The notes under the pieces: generated by a model | Told to the model about the DNA's origin: nothing | Seen by the model: the letters and a program-made list of their open reading frames with translations, nothing else | Database searches by the model: none | Translations under genes and position numbers: made by a program | Shown: piece after piece, positions 18,574 to 27,976 of the stretch | Numbering within the stretch: the first letter of the stretch is position 1 | Layout of the letters: the number at the start of each line of letters is the position of its first letter | Source: Phenylobacterium sp. | Lineage (GTDB): Bacteria > Pseudomonadota > Alphaproteobacteria > Caulobacterales > Caulobacteraceae | DNA: 45,161 nt | Reading direction: 5' to 3' | Assembly: GCF_030646615.1 (NCBI RefSeq) | Contig: NZ_JAUSLG010000094.1 | Location: 1-45,161, forward strand

Positions 18574-19048
18574 CGGCGTCCCAGAAGAGCGGCTTCAATT
18601 CGGTGAAGAAGGCGTCGAGGCCGTAGCGGTCGCCCAGGGTGAAGAGGCCGTCGGCGTCGCGATTGAGGTATCCGTTGGCCGCCAGGATGAGCAGCTTGCG
18701 ACGGGCGCTCTCGCGGGGAATGCCGGTGATCTCCGACAGGCTGAGCGCATTCAGCCCCCGGGGCGTCCGGGCGACGCCCGCCTCTCCGTTGATCGACTCG
18801 GCCAGTTCCGACAGCAGGAAGGTCAGATAGAGGACGTACTGGTCCAGATCGCCGTCAAAGCGGCTCCGAATCCGAATCAGGGCCGCCGAAAGCTGACCAC
18901 CCCACCGGTAGAAGAAGCGCTGCGCATCCTGGTCCAGATAGCCTGGACTGGGTTCGCTCCAGCAGCGCGCCTCAGCGGGCACGCCCATCGTCTCATCCGC
19001 CGCATCCCTTAGGGAAAGCGATTGAGAATTCGATGTTAATGAAAACAT
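18557..19048 (-). CDS. Winged-helix-like transcriptional regulator
   Basis: A 163-residue predicted DNA-binding protein of no family I can name with certainty. The N-terminal half is helical (FYRWGGQLSAALIRIRSRF and YVLYLTFLLSELAESING). Residues 100-122 (NALSLSEITGIPRESARRKL) form a good helix-turn-helix, followed by a short wing-like segment (AANGYLNRDADGLFTLGDRY). The layout resembles MarR/Crp-type regulators without an effector domain. ATG 19048 is chosen because GGAG lies 8 bases upstream; an upstream start at 19087 has no such site. The long 283-base gap before it, with two inverted repeats, suggests its own regulation. It ends in a 17-bp tandem duplication. Confidence 0.75.
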   Translation of the reverse strand: MFSLTSNSQSLSLRDAADETMGVPAEARCWSEPSPGYLDQDAQRFFYRWGGQLSAALIRIRSRFDGDLDQYVLYLTFLLSELAESINGEAGVARTPRGLNALSLSEITGIPRESARRKLLILAANGYLNRDADGLFTLGDRYGLDAFFTELKPLFWDAVRTPR

Positions 19049-19124
19049 AACCACCGCTCCGGATATGGGCCCCGTCGCAAAAAACAACGAAAACCTGTCA
19101 ATAGTTAGGCGAAGCGGGGACCAA

Positions 19125-19181
19125 TTCTATTCGGGCCAATGGGTCAGCTGAGGGGGAAGACTTTGTTAACCAAGAATAGAA
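19125..19181. promoter_or_regulatory. Spaced 8-bp inverted repeat upstream of the regulator gene
   Basis: TTCTATTC (19125-19132) and GAATAGAA (19174-19181) are perfect inverted half-sites separated by 41 bases, 77-133 bases before the regulator start. A perfect TTGACA -35 hexamer for the minus strand overlaps 19095-19102, but I see no good -10 after it. The pair could be a looping or dual operator. Confidence 0.35.
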
Positions 19182-19236
19182 CCGCCCCCGCTCCTGAGAT
19201 CAGCCTAGTCTACTCGCCCATAACGGGAAACAACCC

Positions 19237-19256
19237 CCGCGCTCAAAATGAGCGGG
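19237..19256 (-). terminator. Candidate terminator after dapD
   Basis: On the minus strand CCGCTCA, TTT, TGAGCGCGG (one bulged base) is followed by GGGGTTGTTT. It lies about 80 bases after the dapD stop, ahead of the regulator gene on the same strand. Confidence 0.4.
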
Positions 19257-19331
19257 TGACGCACGGTTAAGCGCATCGCGCAGTTGGCAGGCGCCCGCTG
19301 ACGCGTAAGGGGGCGGCCCGTATGGGTTTTT

Positions 19332-20170
<839 letters not shown>

Positions 20171-20171
<1 letters not shown>

Positions 20172-20833
20172 CAGCGGGTCTCCCTGAGGCGTGCGGTCGC
20201 CAGGAACGGCGCCAGCGTTTCGGTGCGATGTTGAACGAAGGGGGCGGCCGAGGCGCCCGCATGGGCGCCCACCAGCACGGTGGTCATGCCAAGATCGGCG
20301 GCCGGCGCCAAGTTGCGCTCGGAGTCCTCGAAGAAGGCCGTCGCCGCGGGCTCCAGGCCATGAACGTCCAGCATGGCCTGGAAGGCGGCCGGGTCGGGCT
20401 TGGGCCGAAAGCCGAAGGAGTCGATGTGGAAGACGTCGTCGAACAGGTGGTGGAGGCCCAGATGGTTCAGCACCCGCTCGGCATGGAAGGCGTCGGCGTT
20501 GGTGAAGATCAGTCGACGGCCAGGCAGGCGCTCCAGCGCCGCCAGCAGATCGGCGTCGTGGGCCAGGGCTTCCAGGGAAAGGTCATGGAACAGGGCGTGG
20601 AAATCGGCGGGATCCACCCCGTGATGCTCCATCATGCCTCGAAGCGTCAGGCCGTGCTCGACCAGGTAGCGCTTCTGGAGCGCATAGGCCTGGTCCGTTG
20701 GCAGGCCGGTGACCTTGACCACGAACTGCGTCATCCGCGTCTCGATCTGGCCCATGAAGCCGGACTCGGCCGGATAGAGGGTGTTGTCGAGGTCGAACAG
20801 CCAGGTGTCGACGTGGACGAGGTCGGCGCTCAT
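20171..20833 (-). CDS. HAD-family hydrolase (pyrimidine 5'-nucleotidase type)
   Basis: A 220-residue haloacid-dehalogenase phosphatase. Motif I is FDLDNTLYP with Asp14 and Asp16, motif II is IFTNAD, motif III a Lys in [12 protein letters not shown], and motif [11 protein letters not shown]. The alpha-helical cap lies between about residues 22 and 95. The DxDNTLYP form and [10 protein letters not shown] resemble the SDT1/Phm8-type pyrimidine 5'-nucleotidases. It is embedded between argB (4-base overlap) and dapD (1-base overlap), an order known in alphaproteobacteria. The physiological substrate cannot be read from the sequence. Confidence 0.88.
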
Positions 20834-21744
20834 GCCGAGATCAGGGTCCCGGCGCCGTGTTCGGAGAACAGCTCCACCAGCATGGCGTGCGGGCGACGGC
20901 CGTCGAGGATGACCACGGCCTGCACGCCGGATTCCACCGCGTTGATCGCCGTCTCCAGCTTGGGGATCATGCCGCCGGTGGCGACGCCGGAGGCGATGGC
21001 CTCGCGGGCCTGGGCGAGGTTCATCTCGCGGATCAGCTGGCCGTCGGCGTCCAGCACCCCCTTGACGTCGGTGAGCAACAGCATGCGCTTGGCGCGCAGG
21101 GCGCCGGCGAGCGCGCCGGCCACGGTGTCGGCGTTGATATTATAGGTCTCGCCGGCCTTGGAGACGCCGATCGGGGCGATGACCGGCACATAGTCCTCGT
21201 CCGCATAGATCAGGGCCTCGATCAGCTTGGGATCGATCTTGGTGGGTTCGCCCACAAAGCCCAGGTCCACGGCCTGTTCGATCTGGCTGTCGGGGTCCTT
21301 GCGGGTGCGGACAGCCTTTTCCACCGTGATCAGCCGGGCGTCCTTGCCCGACAGGCCCACGCCCCGGACATCGGCCTCGGCGCCGGCCAGGGTGATCCAG
21401 TTGGCGATCTCCTTGTTGATGGCGCCCGACAGCACCATCTCGGCGACCTCCATGGTGGCCGCATCGGTCACCCGCAGGCCGTCGACGAAGCTCGACTTTA
21501 CGCCGGCCTTGTCCAGCATGCGGGAGATCTGCGGCCCGCCCCCATGGACCACCACCGGGTGGACGCCGAGCATCTTCAGCAGGACGGCGTCAGCGGCGAA
21601 CAGCTTGGCCACGGACTCTTCGCCCATGGCGTGGCCGCCATACTTGATGACCACGGTTTCGCGGTCGTAGTGCTGGATGAAGGGCAGGGCCTCGGCCAGG
21701 GTGCGGGCCGTCGCCCAGCCTTCTTCTTCGGAGGTGTCGGTCAC
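20830..21744 (-). CDS. argB: Acetylglutamate kinase
   Basis: A 304-residue amino acid kinase that phosphorylates N-acetylglutamate, the second step of arginine synthesis. Seen: phosphate-binding [10 protein letters not shown] at 32-41 with Lys34, [11 protein letters not shown] for substrate binding, [11 protein letters not shown], and a C-terminal [13 protein letters not shown]. The N-terminal extension ([17 protein letters not shown]) resembles the helix used by arginine-inhibited hexameric forms, so feedback inhibition is likely. It starts the coupled argB-HAD-dapD set, 95 bases after the yihA stop, and may also receive readthrough from the rpmH operon. Confidence 0.95.
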   Translation of the reverse strand: MTDTSEEEGWATARTLAEALPFIQHYDRETVVIKYGGHAMGEESVAKLFAADAVLLKMLGVHPVVVHGGGPQISRMLDKAGVKSSFVDGLRVTDAATMEVAEMVLSGAINKEIANWITLAGAEADVRGVGLSGKDARLITVEKAVRTRKDPDSQIEQAVDLGFVGEPTKIDPKLIEALIYADEDYVPVIAPIGVSKAGETYNINADTVAGALAGALRAKRMLLLTDVKGVLDADGQLIREMNLAQAREAIASGVATGGMIPKLETAINAVESGVQAVVILDGRRPHAMLVELFSEHGAGTLISA

Positions 21745-21839
21745 GGCGCGGCGGCTCCCAGGACTTGGACGGCCCCGATAGCCGACAGCGGCTTCTGTGT
21801 CACCCGCCGCCCGCCGCTTTGACGCCGGCGATCGTGTGT

Positions 21840-22496
21840 CTAGACCTCGGTGATCTCGCAGGCGGCGGCGATTTCGGCCCGCAGTTCGGCCAGGCCGGCG
21901 GCGGTCTCCGCCGAGGTGGCGATCACCCGGGGGAAGGCGGCCGGGCGCTTGGCGATGGCCGCCTCGGTGCGGAGGCGGACCTCCTCCACCGCGGCGGGGC
22001 GCAGCTTGTCGGCCTTGGTCAGGACGATCTGATAGGAGACGGCGGCCCGGTCGAAGGCGTCCATGGGATCGCCGTCCACCTCATTGAGGCCGTGGCGGGC
22101 GTCGATCAGCATATAGGCGCGCTTCAGGTTCGGACGGCCGCGCAGATAGTCCCGCCCCAGGTTCTGGAACTTCTTGACCTCGGTGCGCGAGGCCCGGGCG
22201 AAGCCATAGCCCGGCAGGTCCACCAGGCGCAGGCGCTCGTCCAGCACGAAGAAGTTCACCTCGCGGGTCCGACCGGGCGAATTGGAGGCCCGCGCCAGGT
22301 GCTTGTGTCCCACCAGTGCGTTGATGAGCGAGGACTTGCCCACATTGGAGCGGCCGGCGAAGGCCACTTCCGGCAGGTCCGGGGCCGGCAGCCCGTCCAT
22401 GGCGACGGCCCCCATCATGAACTCCGCCTTGCGGGCGAAGAGGATGCGGGCGGCCTCCAGGGCGGCTTCGTCGAAGAGTTCGTCAGGCGCGCTCAA
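21840..22496 (-). CDS. engB: Ribosome biogenesis GTPase YihA/YsxC (EngB)
   Basis: A 218-residue GTPase needed for large ribosomal subunit assembly and linked to cell division. Nucleotide motifs: G1 GRSNVGKSS at 48-56, G2 Thr in [12 protein letters not shown]3 DLPGYGFA at 93-100, and G4 TKADK. It overlaps yidC by 4 bases, continuing the operon that begins at rpmH. Confidence 0.95.
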   Translation of the reverse strand: MSAPDELFDEAALEAARILFARKAEFMMGAVAMDGLPAPDLPEVAFAGRSNVGKSSLINALVGHKHLARASNSPGRTREVNFFVLDERLRLVDLPGYGFARASRTEVKKFQNLGRDYLRGRPNLKRAYMLIDARHGLNEVDGDPMDAFDRAAVSYQIVLTKADKLRPAAVEEVRLRTEAAIAKRPAAFPRVIATSAETAAGLAELRAEIAAACEITEV

Positions 22497-24292
22497 GTGA
22501 CGGCCTTCTTGCCCTTGAAGCGGTTGATCAGGCTGTCGATCGGGTTATCGACCTGGAACTTCCGCATGATGATGTACTGCTGGGCGATGGTCAGGATGTT
22601 GTTCCAGATCCAGTAGATCAGCAGGCCCGCGGCGAACGGCGCCATGATGAAGGTGAACATGATCGGCATCAGCTGGAAGATGCGTTGCTGGATCGGGTCG
22701 GTGGCCGGCGGGTTCATGGCCGTGGTCAGCCACATGGTGAAGCCGTAGAGCAGCGGCAGGACGCCCAGGTGCAGCGGGCCGTTCAGGAAGCCGCCGATCA
22801 GCGGGACAGCGCCCGGATCCCACGGGATGGCGCCGAACAGGTTGAAGATGGTCGTCGGGTCCCGCGATGAGAGATCCTGGATCCAGCCATAGAAGGGGGC
22901 GTGCCGCATCTCGATGGTGACGGTCAGCACCTTGTACAGGGCGTAGAACACCGGGATCTGCACCAGCATGGGCAGGCAGCCGGTCAGGGGATTGATCTTC
23001 TCGGTCTTGTAGAGGCCGAGAAGCTCCTGCTGCTGCTTGGCCGGGTCGTCCTTGTACTTCTTGCGCAGCTCTTCGATCTGGGGCTGCACCTTCTTCATCT
23101 TGGTCAGCGACTCGTAGCTCTTGTTGGCCAGCGGGAAGAAGACCAGCTTGACCACCACGGTGAGCGCCAGGATGGCGAGGCCCACATTGCCGATGTGCTG
23201 ATAGATGAAGTGCAGGAAGCTGAAGAGCGGCCGGGTCAGGAACCAGAAGTTGCCCCAGTCGACGGCGGCGTCCAGCCGGGGGATGTTCAGGTCGGTCTCA
23301 TAGGCCTTGAGCACCGGCACGGTCTTGGCGCCGGCGAAGAAGCGGGTGGTCTCGGTGATCTGGCGGCCTGACGCGATGGTCCGGGGCTGGCCCACATAGT
23401 TGGCCTCGAAGATCTCCACCGGGCCGGCGCGGGTGACCCGGAACTCGCCCTTCAGGGTCTCGTCCTGGTCGGGGATCAGGGCCGCCAGCCAGTACTTGTC
23501 GGTAATGCCGAGCCAGCCGCCCTGGGAGGTGACCTCGGGGCCGCCGTCCTTGGCCCACTTGTTGTACTTCACCAGGCGCAGCTCTTCGCCCAGCCAACCC
23601 ACCGCGCCCTCGTGCACGATCTGGTTCTTGCCCAGGTCGGCGGGCACGCCCTGGCGCTGCACCGAGCCATAGGGGGCCAGTGTCACCGAGCCCTGGCCGG
23701 TATTGGCCACCGTGTCGGTCACGGTGAACATGTAGCGGTCGTCCACCGAGATCTGGCGGGTGAAGGTCAGGCCCTGGCCGGTGGTGTGACGAAGGGTGAC
23801 GGGAGAGTCAGGCGCCAGGCGATCGCCCGCCACCAGGGTCCAGCGGGTGTCGGGGGTCGGCAGGCCGGTGAGATTGGCGCCGGTCCAGCCGAACTCGGCG
23901 AACCAGGCATATTCGGCGCCCTCGGGGCGGAGCAGTTCGACGGCCTCGGCGTTGGGGTCGACGCTGACCTTGTAGTTGTTGAGGAACAGGTCATCGATCC
24001 GCGCGCCGCGCAGGGCGATGGAGCCGGTCAGCGAGGGCGTCGCCACCGGAACCCGGGCGGTGCGCGCCACGACGGCGGCGCGGTCGGCCAACTGGGCCGG
24101 ACTCGAGGGCAGGTTGGGGTCGCGGCCCACCGGATTGGTGCCGGGCGCCACAGGGGCTTCGGCTGCGGCTCGGGCGACTTCGGCCTGCTGGCGTCTGGCC
24201 GCCGGCTCGATCACCAGGAACTGGTAGACCACCAGCACGATGATGGCGCTGACCACGAACAGGATCGTGTTGCGGGTATTGTCATTTTGCAT
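22493..24292 (-). CDS. yidC: Membrane protein insertase YidC
   Basis: A 599-residue inner-membrane insertase working with or without SecYEG. It has an N-terminal helix ([18 protein letters not shown]), a large periplasmic beta domain (about residues 60-360), then the five-helix insertase core: [15 protein letters not shown], the cytoplasmic coiled-coil segment [15 protein letters not shown], the segment [16 protein letters not shown], and further helices to the end. Length is normal for a Gram-negative YidC. It follows rnpA by 14 bases and overlaps engB by 4 bases. Confidence 0.97.
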   Translation of the reverse strand: MQNDNTRNTILFVVSAIIVLVVYQFLVIEPAARRQQAEVARAAAEAPVAPGTNPVGRDPNLPSSPAQLADRAAVVARTARVPVATPSLTGSIALRGARIDDLFLNNYKVSVDPNAEAVELLRPEGAEYAWFAEFGWTGANLTGLPTPDTRWTLVAGDRLAPDSPVTLRHTTGQGLTFTRQISVDDRYMFTVTDTVANTGQGSVTLAPYGSVQRQGVPADLGKNQIVHEGAVGWLGEELRLVKYNKWAKDGGPEVTSQGGWLGITDKYWLAALIPDQDETLKGEFRVTRAGPVEIFEANYVGQPRTIASGRQITETTRFFAGAKTVPVLKAYETDLNIPRLDAAVDWGNFWFLTRPLFSFLHFIYQHIGNVGLAILALTVVVKLVFFPLANKSYESLTKMKKVQPQIEELRKKYKDDPAKQQQELLGLYKTEKINPLTGCLPMLVQIPVFYALYKVLTVTIEMRHAPFYGWIQDLSSRDPTTIFNLFGAIPWDPGAVPLIGGFLNGPLHLGVLPLLYGFTMWLTTAMNPPATDPIQQRIFQLMPIMFTFIMAPFAAGLLIYWIWNNILTIAQQYIIMRKFQVDNPIDSLINRFKGKKAVT

Positions 24293-24306
24293 GGAGGTCA
24301 GCGCGC

Positions 24307-24705
24307 TCAGGCGGGAGGAGGGGTTGCGGTCGCAGACGGACGCGCCTGCCGGTCGCTTTCGGTCGCGAGGCTTATCAGCGCGCTTTTCACATCGTCAAGC
24401 AAACGCGGCCAGGCCCGGGCCGGCGCGCCGCTCCTGGCGATGAGAACATAGTCGAATCCGGGGCGCGCCAGACCGGGCAAAACCTCATGGGCGGCGGCCC
24501 GCATGCGGCGCTTGGCGCGGTTGCGGACCACGGCGCCGCCCACCTTGCGGGTGGCGGTGAAACCCACCCGGACCAGGCTTGTGTCGTCGGCCCGGTCGCG
24601 GGCCTGGACGACCACGGCGCCCCGGGCGCACGAAAACGCCCGCGCGGCGGCCAGAAAGTCTGGACGCTTACGCAGGCGCTCGATCTTGATAGGGGCGTCG
24701 GTCAC
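24307..24705 (-). CDS. rnpA: Ribonuclease P protein component
   Basis: A 132-residue basic protein that supports the RNase P RNA in cutting tRNA 5' leaders. The signature RNRAKRRMR is at residues 61-69, preceded by [14 protein letters not shown]. It starts with GTG at 24705, 35 bases after the rpmH stop. The last 20 residues are a Pro/Ala-rich tail beyond the usual family length. Confidence 0.95.
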   Translation of the reverse strand: MTDAPIKIERLRKRPDFLAAARAFSCARGAVVVQARDRADDTSLVRVGFTATRKVGGAVVRNRAKRRMRAAAHEVLPGLARPGFDYVLIARSGAPARAWPRLLDDVKSALISLATESDRQARPSATATPPPA

Positions 24706-24740
24706 GCCGACACCTCAATTCTACCGCTCAGCGACCGCCC

Positions 24741-24875
24741 TTAGGCGCTCAGACGCTTGCGGCCCTTGGCGCGGCGGCGCTGAATGACCTTTTGGCCATT
24801 CTTGGTGGCCATGCGCGCGCGGTAGCCGTGACGGCGCTTACGCACGAGTCGCGACGGCTGATATGTCCGCTTCAC
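24741..24875 (-). CDS. rpmH: Ribosomal protein bL34
   Basis: A 44-residue, strongly basic ribosomal protein. The translation begins [20 protein letters not shown] after a GTG start and ends in GRKRLSA, a complete match to bL34. GGAG lies 8 bases upstream of the GTG at 24875. It is the first gene of the rpmH-rnpA-yidC-engB run. Confidence 0.97.
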   Translation of the reverse strand: MKRTYQPSRLVRKRRHGYRARMATKNGQKVIQRRRAKGRKRLSA

Positions 24876-24908
24876 GTTGTTGGCTCCAGCTCAGAAAAAC
24901 GAGGCGCG

Positions 24909-24937
24909 GAGATACGCCAACCACCTGGCCCCGTCAA
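24909..24937 (-). promoter_or_regulatory. Candidate promoter of the rpmH operon
   Basis: On the minus strand TTGACG (24937-24932), a 17-base spacer and TATCTC (24914-24909), about 34 bases upstream of the rpmH start. It would drive rpmH-rnpA-yidC-engB and possibly argB onward. Confidence 0.6.
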
Positions 24938-24968
24938 CCGCTCCGCTGTGGAAAAGGCCGAAAGTCCC

Positions 24969-25718
24969 TCAATTGGCCAGGGTCATGATGATCGGCCCGT
25001 TGCGGGTCGCCACCAGGGTGTGCTCGTACTGCACCGCCGGACCGCCGCCGGTGGGCCGCAATGTCCAGCCGTCGTCCAGCTCGTCCACCCAGTCCTCGCT
25101 CAGGGCCAGGAAGGGCTCGATGGTGAAGACCAGGCCCTCGGTGATCTGGCGACGGTCCCCCGGCTCATACCAGGTGGGGATGCTCTCGGGCTCTTCATGC
25201 AGGGACCGGCCGACCCCGTGGCTGGCGAGGTTGCGGATCAGGCTGTAGCCGTTCTGACGGGCGAAGCCCTCGATGCTGCGGCCGATGGCGTTCAGCGGCG
25301 CGCCGGGACGCACCGCCCGGATGCCGCTCCACATGGCCCGCCGGCCGTCGCGGCACAGGCGCTCGACCTTGCGGGAGACCGGCGGCACGGCGAAGCTGGC
25401 GCCGGTGTCGCCGAAATAGCCGTCCAGCTCGGCCGAGACGTCGATGTTCACCAGGTCCCCGGCGGCGACCTTCTGGTCGCTCGGGATCCCATGGGCCACA
25501 TCAGGCCCCACCGAGATGCAGGTGGCGCCGGGGAAGCCGTAGGTGAGCTCAGGCGCCGGCCGCGCGCCCTGAGCCTCCAGCAGGCCCCGACCGATGGCGT
25601 CGAGCTCTGCGGTGGTCATGCCGGGCTCCAGGGCCTTGCCCATGGCCTCCAGGGTCTGGGCGACCAGCCGGCCGACGACCCTGAGCTTTTCCAGGTCTTC
25701 CTGGCTGGTGATGGTCAT
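24969..25718 (-). CDS. map: Type I methionine aminopeptidase
   Basis: A 249-residue cytosolic metalloenzyme that removes the initiator Met. The five metal ligands are Asp93 and Asp104 (NIDVSAELDGYFGDTG), His167 (SHGVGRSLHE), Glu201 (FTIEPF) and Glu232 (VQYEHT); His76 is the conserved substrate-binding His. There is no N-terminal zinc finger. It follows the quinone oxidoreductase gene by 27 bases on the same strand and may share its TetR-controlled transcript. A second map gene elsewhere would be normal. Confidence 0.95.
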   Translation of the reverse strand: MTITSQEDLEKLRVVGRLVAQTLEAMGKALEPGMTTAELDAIGRGLLEAQGARPAPELTYGFPGATCISVGPDVAHGIPSDQKVAAGDLVNIDVSAELDGYFGDTGASFAVPPVSRKVERLCRDGRRAMWSGIRAVRPGAPLNAIGRSIEGFARQNGYSLIRNLASHGVGRSLHEEPESIPTWYEPGDRRQITEGLVFTIEPFLALSEDWVDELDDGWTLRPTGGGPAVQYEHTLVATRNGPIIMTLAN

Positions 25719-25745
25719 GGCGGGGTCTTTCTTCGGGGATTTGCG

Positions 25746-26729
25746 TCAGAGATCGGGGCGGATGACGGCCTTGCCGACCACCTGGCGCAGGGCCAGGCTG
25801 TCGAAGGCGGCGCGCCAGTCGGCCAGGGGATATTCGGCATGGACCCGCGGGGTGACCAGGCCAGCCTCCGCCAGGGCCCAGATCGCGGCCTGGTTCTCGC
25901 GGCCCTTCTGCAGGAACTGGCGGCCATATTCGCCGGCCCGCACGCCCATCAGGGAGAAGCCCTTGATCAGGGCCAGATTGACCGGCAGCACGGGCAGCCG
26001 GCCCGAGGTGAAGCCGATGGACAGCAGCCGGCCGTCAAAGGCGATGCAGCGCACGCTCTCATCGAACACGTCGCCGCCCACGGGATCATAGATGATGTCG
26101 GCGCCCCTGCCGCCGGTGATCGCCTTGACCGCCTCGCGGAAGCCGCCGGTGACATTGACCGTGGCCTCAGGACCATAGGCTTGGCTGACAATGGCCAGCT
26201 TCTCGTCCGAGGCCGAGGCGGCGATGACCTTGCACCCCAGGTGGCGGGCGAGATCCACCGCCGCCAGGCCAACCCCGCCGGCCGCCCCGTGCACCAGCAC
26301 CCACTCCCCGGGTTCGGCCCGGGCGCGGCGCACCAGGGACACATAGGCGGTGAGATAGGCGGTGGCGTAGCCGGCCGCCTGGCTGAAGGAGAGGCGCTCA
26401 GGCTTGCGGCGCAGACCCTTGGCCGGCGTCACGGCGAACTCGGAAAAGCCGCCGATGCGCGCGCCCCCGACGACGGCCTCGCCGATCTGGAAGTCCTCGA
26501 CGCCGTCCCCCAGGGCCTCGACCTCTCCGGCGATCTCCAGGCCAGGGATGAAGGGCAGGGCGGGCTTGTGCTGGTACTCGCCGCGGGTCTGCAGCAGGTC
26601 GGGGAAGTTCACCGCCGCGGCCCGCACCCGCACCCGCACCTCGCCGGGCCCCGGGACAGGGGTTTCGATCTCCTTCAGGACGCAGCCGCCATAGTCGGCG
26701 GCCAGGGCCTCGACGACCAGGGCCCGCAT
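25746..26729 (-). CDS. NADPH:quinone oxidoreductase-like zinc-free MDR
   Basis: A 327-residue medium-chain reductase of the quinone oxidoreductase (QOR) group. The Rossmann motif VLVHGAAGGVGLAAVDLA (144-161) should bind NADPH, and the N-terminal catalytic domain has NFPDLLQTRGEYQHKPALPF and PGLEIAGEVEALG. The zinc-binding Cys/His pattern of alcohol dehydrogenases is absent. Its start overlaps the TetR stop by one base, so it is likely the regulated target of that regulator. Substrate unknown; such enzymes reduce quinones or alpha,beta-unsaturated acyl compounds. Confidence 0.9.
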   Translation of the reverse strand: MRALVVEALAADYGGCVLKEIETPVPGPGEVRVRVRAAAVNFPDLLQTRGEYQHKPALPFIPGLEIAGEVEALGDGVEDFQIGEAVVGGARIGGFSEFAVTPAKGLRRKPERLSFSQAAGYATAYLTAYVSLVRRARAEPGEWVLVHGAAGGVGLAAVDLARHLGCKVIAASASDEKLAIVSQAYGPEATVNVTGGFREAVKAITGGRGADIIYDPVGGDVFDESVRCIAFDGRLLSIGFTSGRLPVLPVNLALIKGFSLMGVRAGEYGRQFLQKGRENQAAIWALAEAGLVTPRVHAEYPLADWRAAFDSLALRQVVGKAVIRPDL

Positions 26730-27367
26730 CAGCTGGACCCCGCAGACTCAGCCTGGGCCTGGGGCAGCCCCTTGAGGCCCGAGAGGATGAGGGCGGTGGA
26801 AAACGCCGTGGCGCCGTCCACGTCCACGGGGCGACGGTTCAGCATCTGGTCGCCCACCTCGCGGGCGATGGCGATGCAGGCGGCGGCCAGATAGTCGGCG
26901 TCGGCGGCCGGGACCCCGCCGCGGGCGATGGCGTCCAGGATGGCGGCGCGCACCTCGCTGAACACCGCTTCCATCTCCGGCGTCTGGCCCTGGACGTGCA
27001 GGTGCTCCTCGGCCGGCCGCCGGGCGGCCCAGTTCTGGTGTTCATCGGCGAGGAATCGGAAATAGGCCCTCAGGGCGGCGCGCAGAAAGCTCTCGAAGTC
27101 TTCGTTCTGGCTGCGCAGGGCTTTCAGGATCGGGCCGAAGCGCCGGGCGCCGTCATCCGCCAGGGCGGCGAACACCTCCTCCTTCGACTTGAAGTAATTG
27201 TAGAAGGTGCCGGCGGCGAGGCCGGTGCGGCGGATGATGTCGCGGACCGTGCACGGCTCGTAGCCGATCTCCCCGAACACCTCGCGCGCGGCGTCCAATA
27301 TGGCGGTCCGGTTCTGGACCTTGGTCTTGGCGCGCTTTCCGGCTGGGAGAAGGGCGAGCTGGGACAT
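26729..27367 (-). CDS. TetR/AcrR family transcriptional regulator
   Basis: A 212-residue one-component repressor. The N-terminal helix-turn-helix is clear (ILDAAREVFGEIGYE, then TVRDIIRRTGLAAGTFYNYF, residues about 23-60). The C-terminal ligand domain (65-200) is not informative about the ligand. It is coupled to the quinone oxidoreductase and then map. A TGACG-GG-CGTCA palindrome lies 20-31 bases before its start and directly after a TAGAAT hexamer, which suits autorepression. Confidence 0.92.
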   Translation of the reverse strand: MSQLALLPAGKRAKTKVQNRTAILDAAREVFGEIGYEPCTVRDIIRRTGLAAGTFYNYFKSKEEVFAALADDGARRFGPILKALRSQNEDFESFLRAALRAYFRFLADEHQNWAARRPAEEHLHVQGQTPEMEAVFSEVRAAILDAIARGGVPAADADYLAAACIAIAREVGDQMLNRRPVDVDGATAFSTALILSGLKGLPQAQAESAGSS

Positions 27368-27386
27368 GGGACTCCGTACGCAAAGC

Positions 27387-27398
27387 TGACGGGCGTCA
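27387..27398 (-). promoter_or_regulatory. Candidate TetR operator
   Basis: The palindrome TGACG-GG-CGTCA sits between a TAGAAT -10-like hexamer (27402-27397 on the minus strand, overlapping by two bases) and the tetR start at 27367. The place of transcription start would fall within it. No good -35 was found. Confidence 0.4.
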
Positions 27399-27519
27399 TT
27401 CTAGGGCCTGGTCTGGACAAGCGCCACCGATCTGCGCGCCCCAATCGTCCGGATCCCGTCTTTCAGCCGTGCATGAAGTGTCTTCGCCGCCCGCTTGGGC
27501 GCCAGCCGGTCAGCCTGGG

Positions 27520-27909
27520 TCAGGCGGCGGGAGCGCCGCCGGCGCCAGGGCCACAGCCCAGTCGGCACTGCCCCCAGGCCTGGGGGCACTCGTCCGACGC
27601 GCTATCGGCCAGACAGAAGTAATAGGTCTGGGCGCAGGCCAGCCGGCAGGCCTGGGGGTCCGGCGGCGGGGGTAACGACATCAGCGCCGGTCCCGCCAGC
27701 GGCCGCAGGTTCAGCCCCGCAGGGCTGGGCGCTGAGATTTCGTCCTCGGCGGCGTCCGCCGCCTGTGGGGACGTCGGGGCCAAGGCGCTGGCTCCGCGCA
27801 GACCCAGGGCGCCGGCGCCGGGCCGCGACAGGTCCAGGCGTCCGTCGGTCTGGGCGAGCGCCGGCAGGCCTGTGAGCGCGACCAGCAGAAGGGCGAGGAC
27901 GAGACGCAT
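27520..27909 (-). CDS. Small exported protein with a symmetric six-cysteine motif
   Basis: A 129-residue protein not recognised as any family. Residues 1-19 (LVLALLLVALTGLPALA) are a good signal peptide with an ALA-Q cleavage site. Residues 20-85 are Pro/Ala-rich and low in structure. The C-terminal domain has six cysteines at 88, 92, 99, 108, 115 and 119, spaced C-x3-C-x6-C-x8-C-x6-C-x3-C, which reads the same both ways. This suits two short helices cross-linked by disulfides. The start at 27909 gives the signal peptide; an upstream in-frame start would bury it. A perfect CtrA-type site lies 24-38 bases upstream. Role unknown; envelope or secreted location is inferred. Confidence 0.75.
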   Translation of the reverse strand: MRLVLALLLVALTGLPALAQTDGRLDLSRPGAGALGLRGASALAPTSPQAADAAEDEISAPSPAGLNLRPLAGPALMSLPPPPDPQACRLACAQTYYFCLADSASDECPQAWGQCRLGCGPGAGGAPAA

Positions 27910-27932
27910 GGGCTCACCCTGGCGCCCAGCCG

Positions 27933-27947
27933 TTAAGGCCCGATTAA
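27933..27947 (-). promoter_or_regulatory. Perfect CtrA-type binding site (TTAA-N7-TTAA)
   Basis: TTAA (27933-27936), seven bases, TTAA (27944-27947), followed by CC. This matches the Caulobacter CtrA consensus exactly. It lies 24-38 bases before the start of the six-cysteine protein and after the stop of the upstream SDR gene (27977), a place where CtrA could activate or block the promoter. Confidence 0.65.
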
Positions 27948-27976
27948 CCACGTTTCGGCGGACGCGTGGCTTGAGG

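Noticed and set aside
19032..19050. TTAA-N7-ATAA overlapping the regulator start, CtrA-like
   Set aside because: One half-site is imperfect and it overlaps the start codon. The match at 27933-27947 is much better.
24949..24957. DnaA-box-like TGTGGAAAA near rpmH
   Set aside because: One mismatch to the consensus and no cluster of boxes, no dnaA or dnaN gene and no AT-rich unwinding region nearby, so there is no support for an origin.
24792..26894. Open frame of about 700 codons on the plus strand over map and the quinone oxidoreductase
   Set aside because: Antisense to two genes with intact motifs; the translation has no domain and a biased composition.
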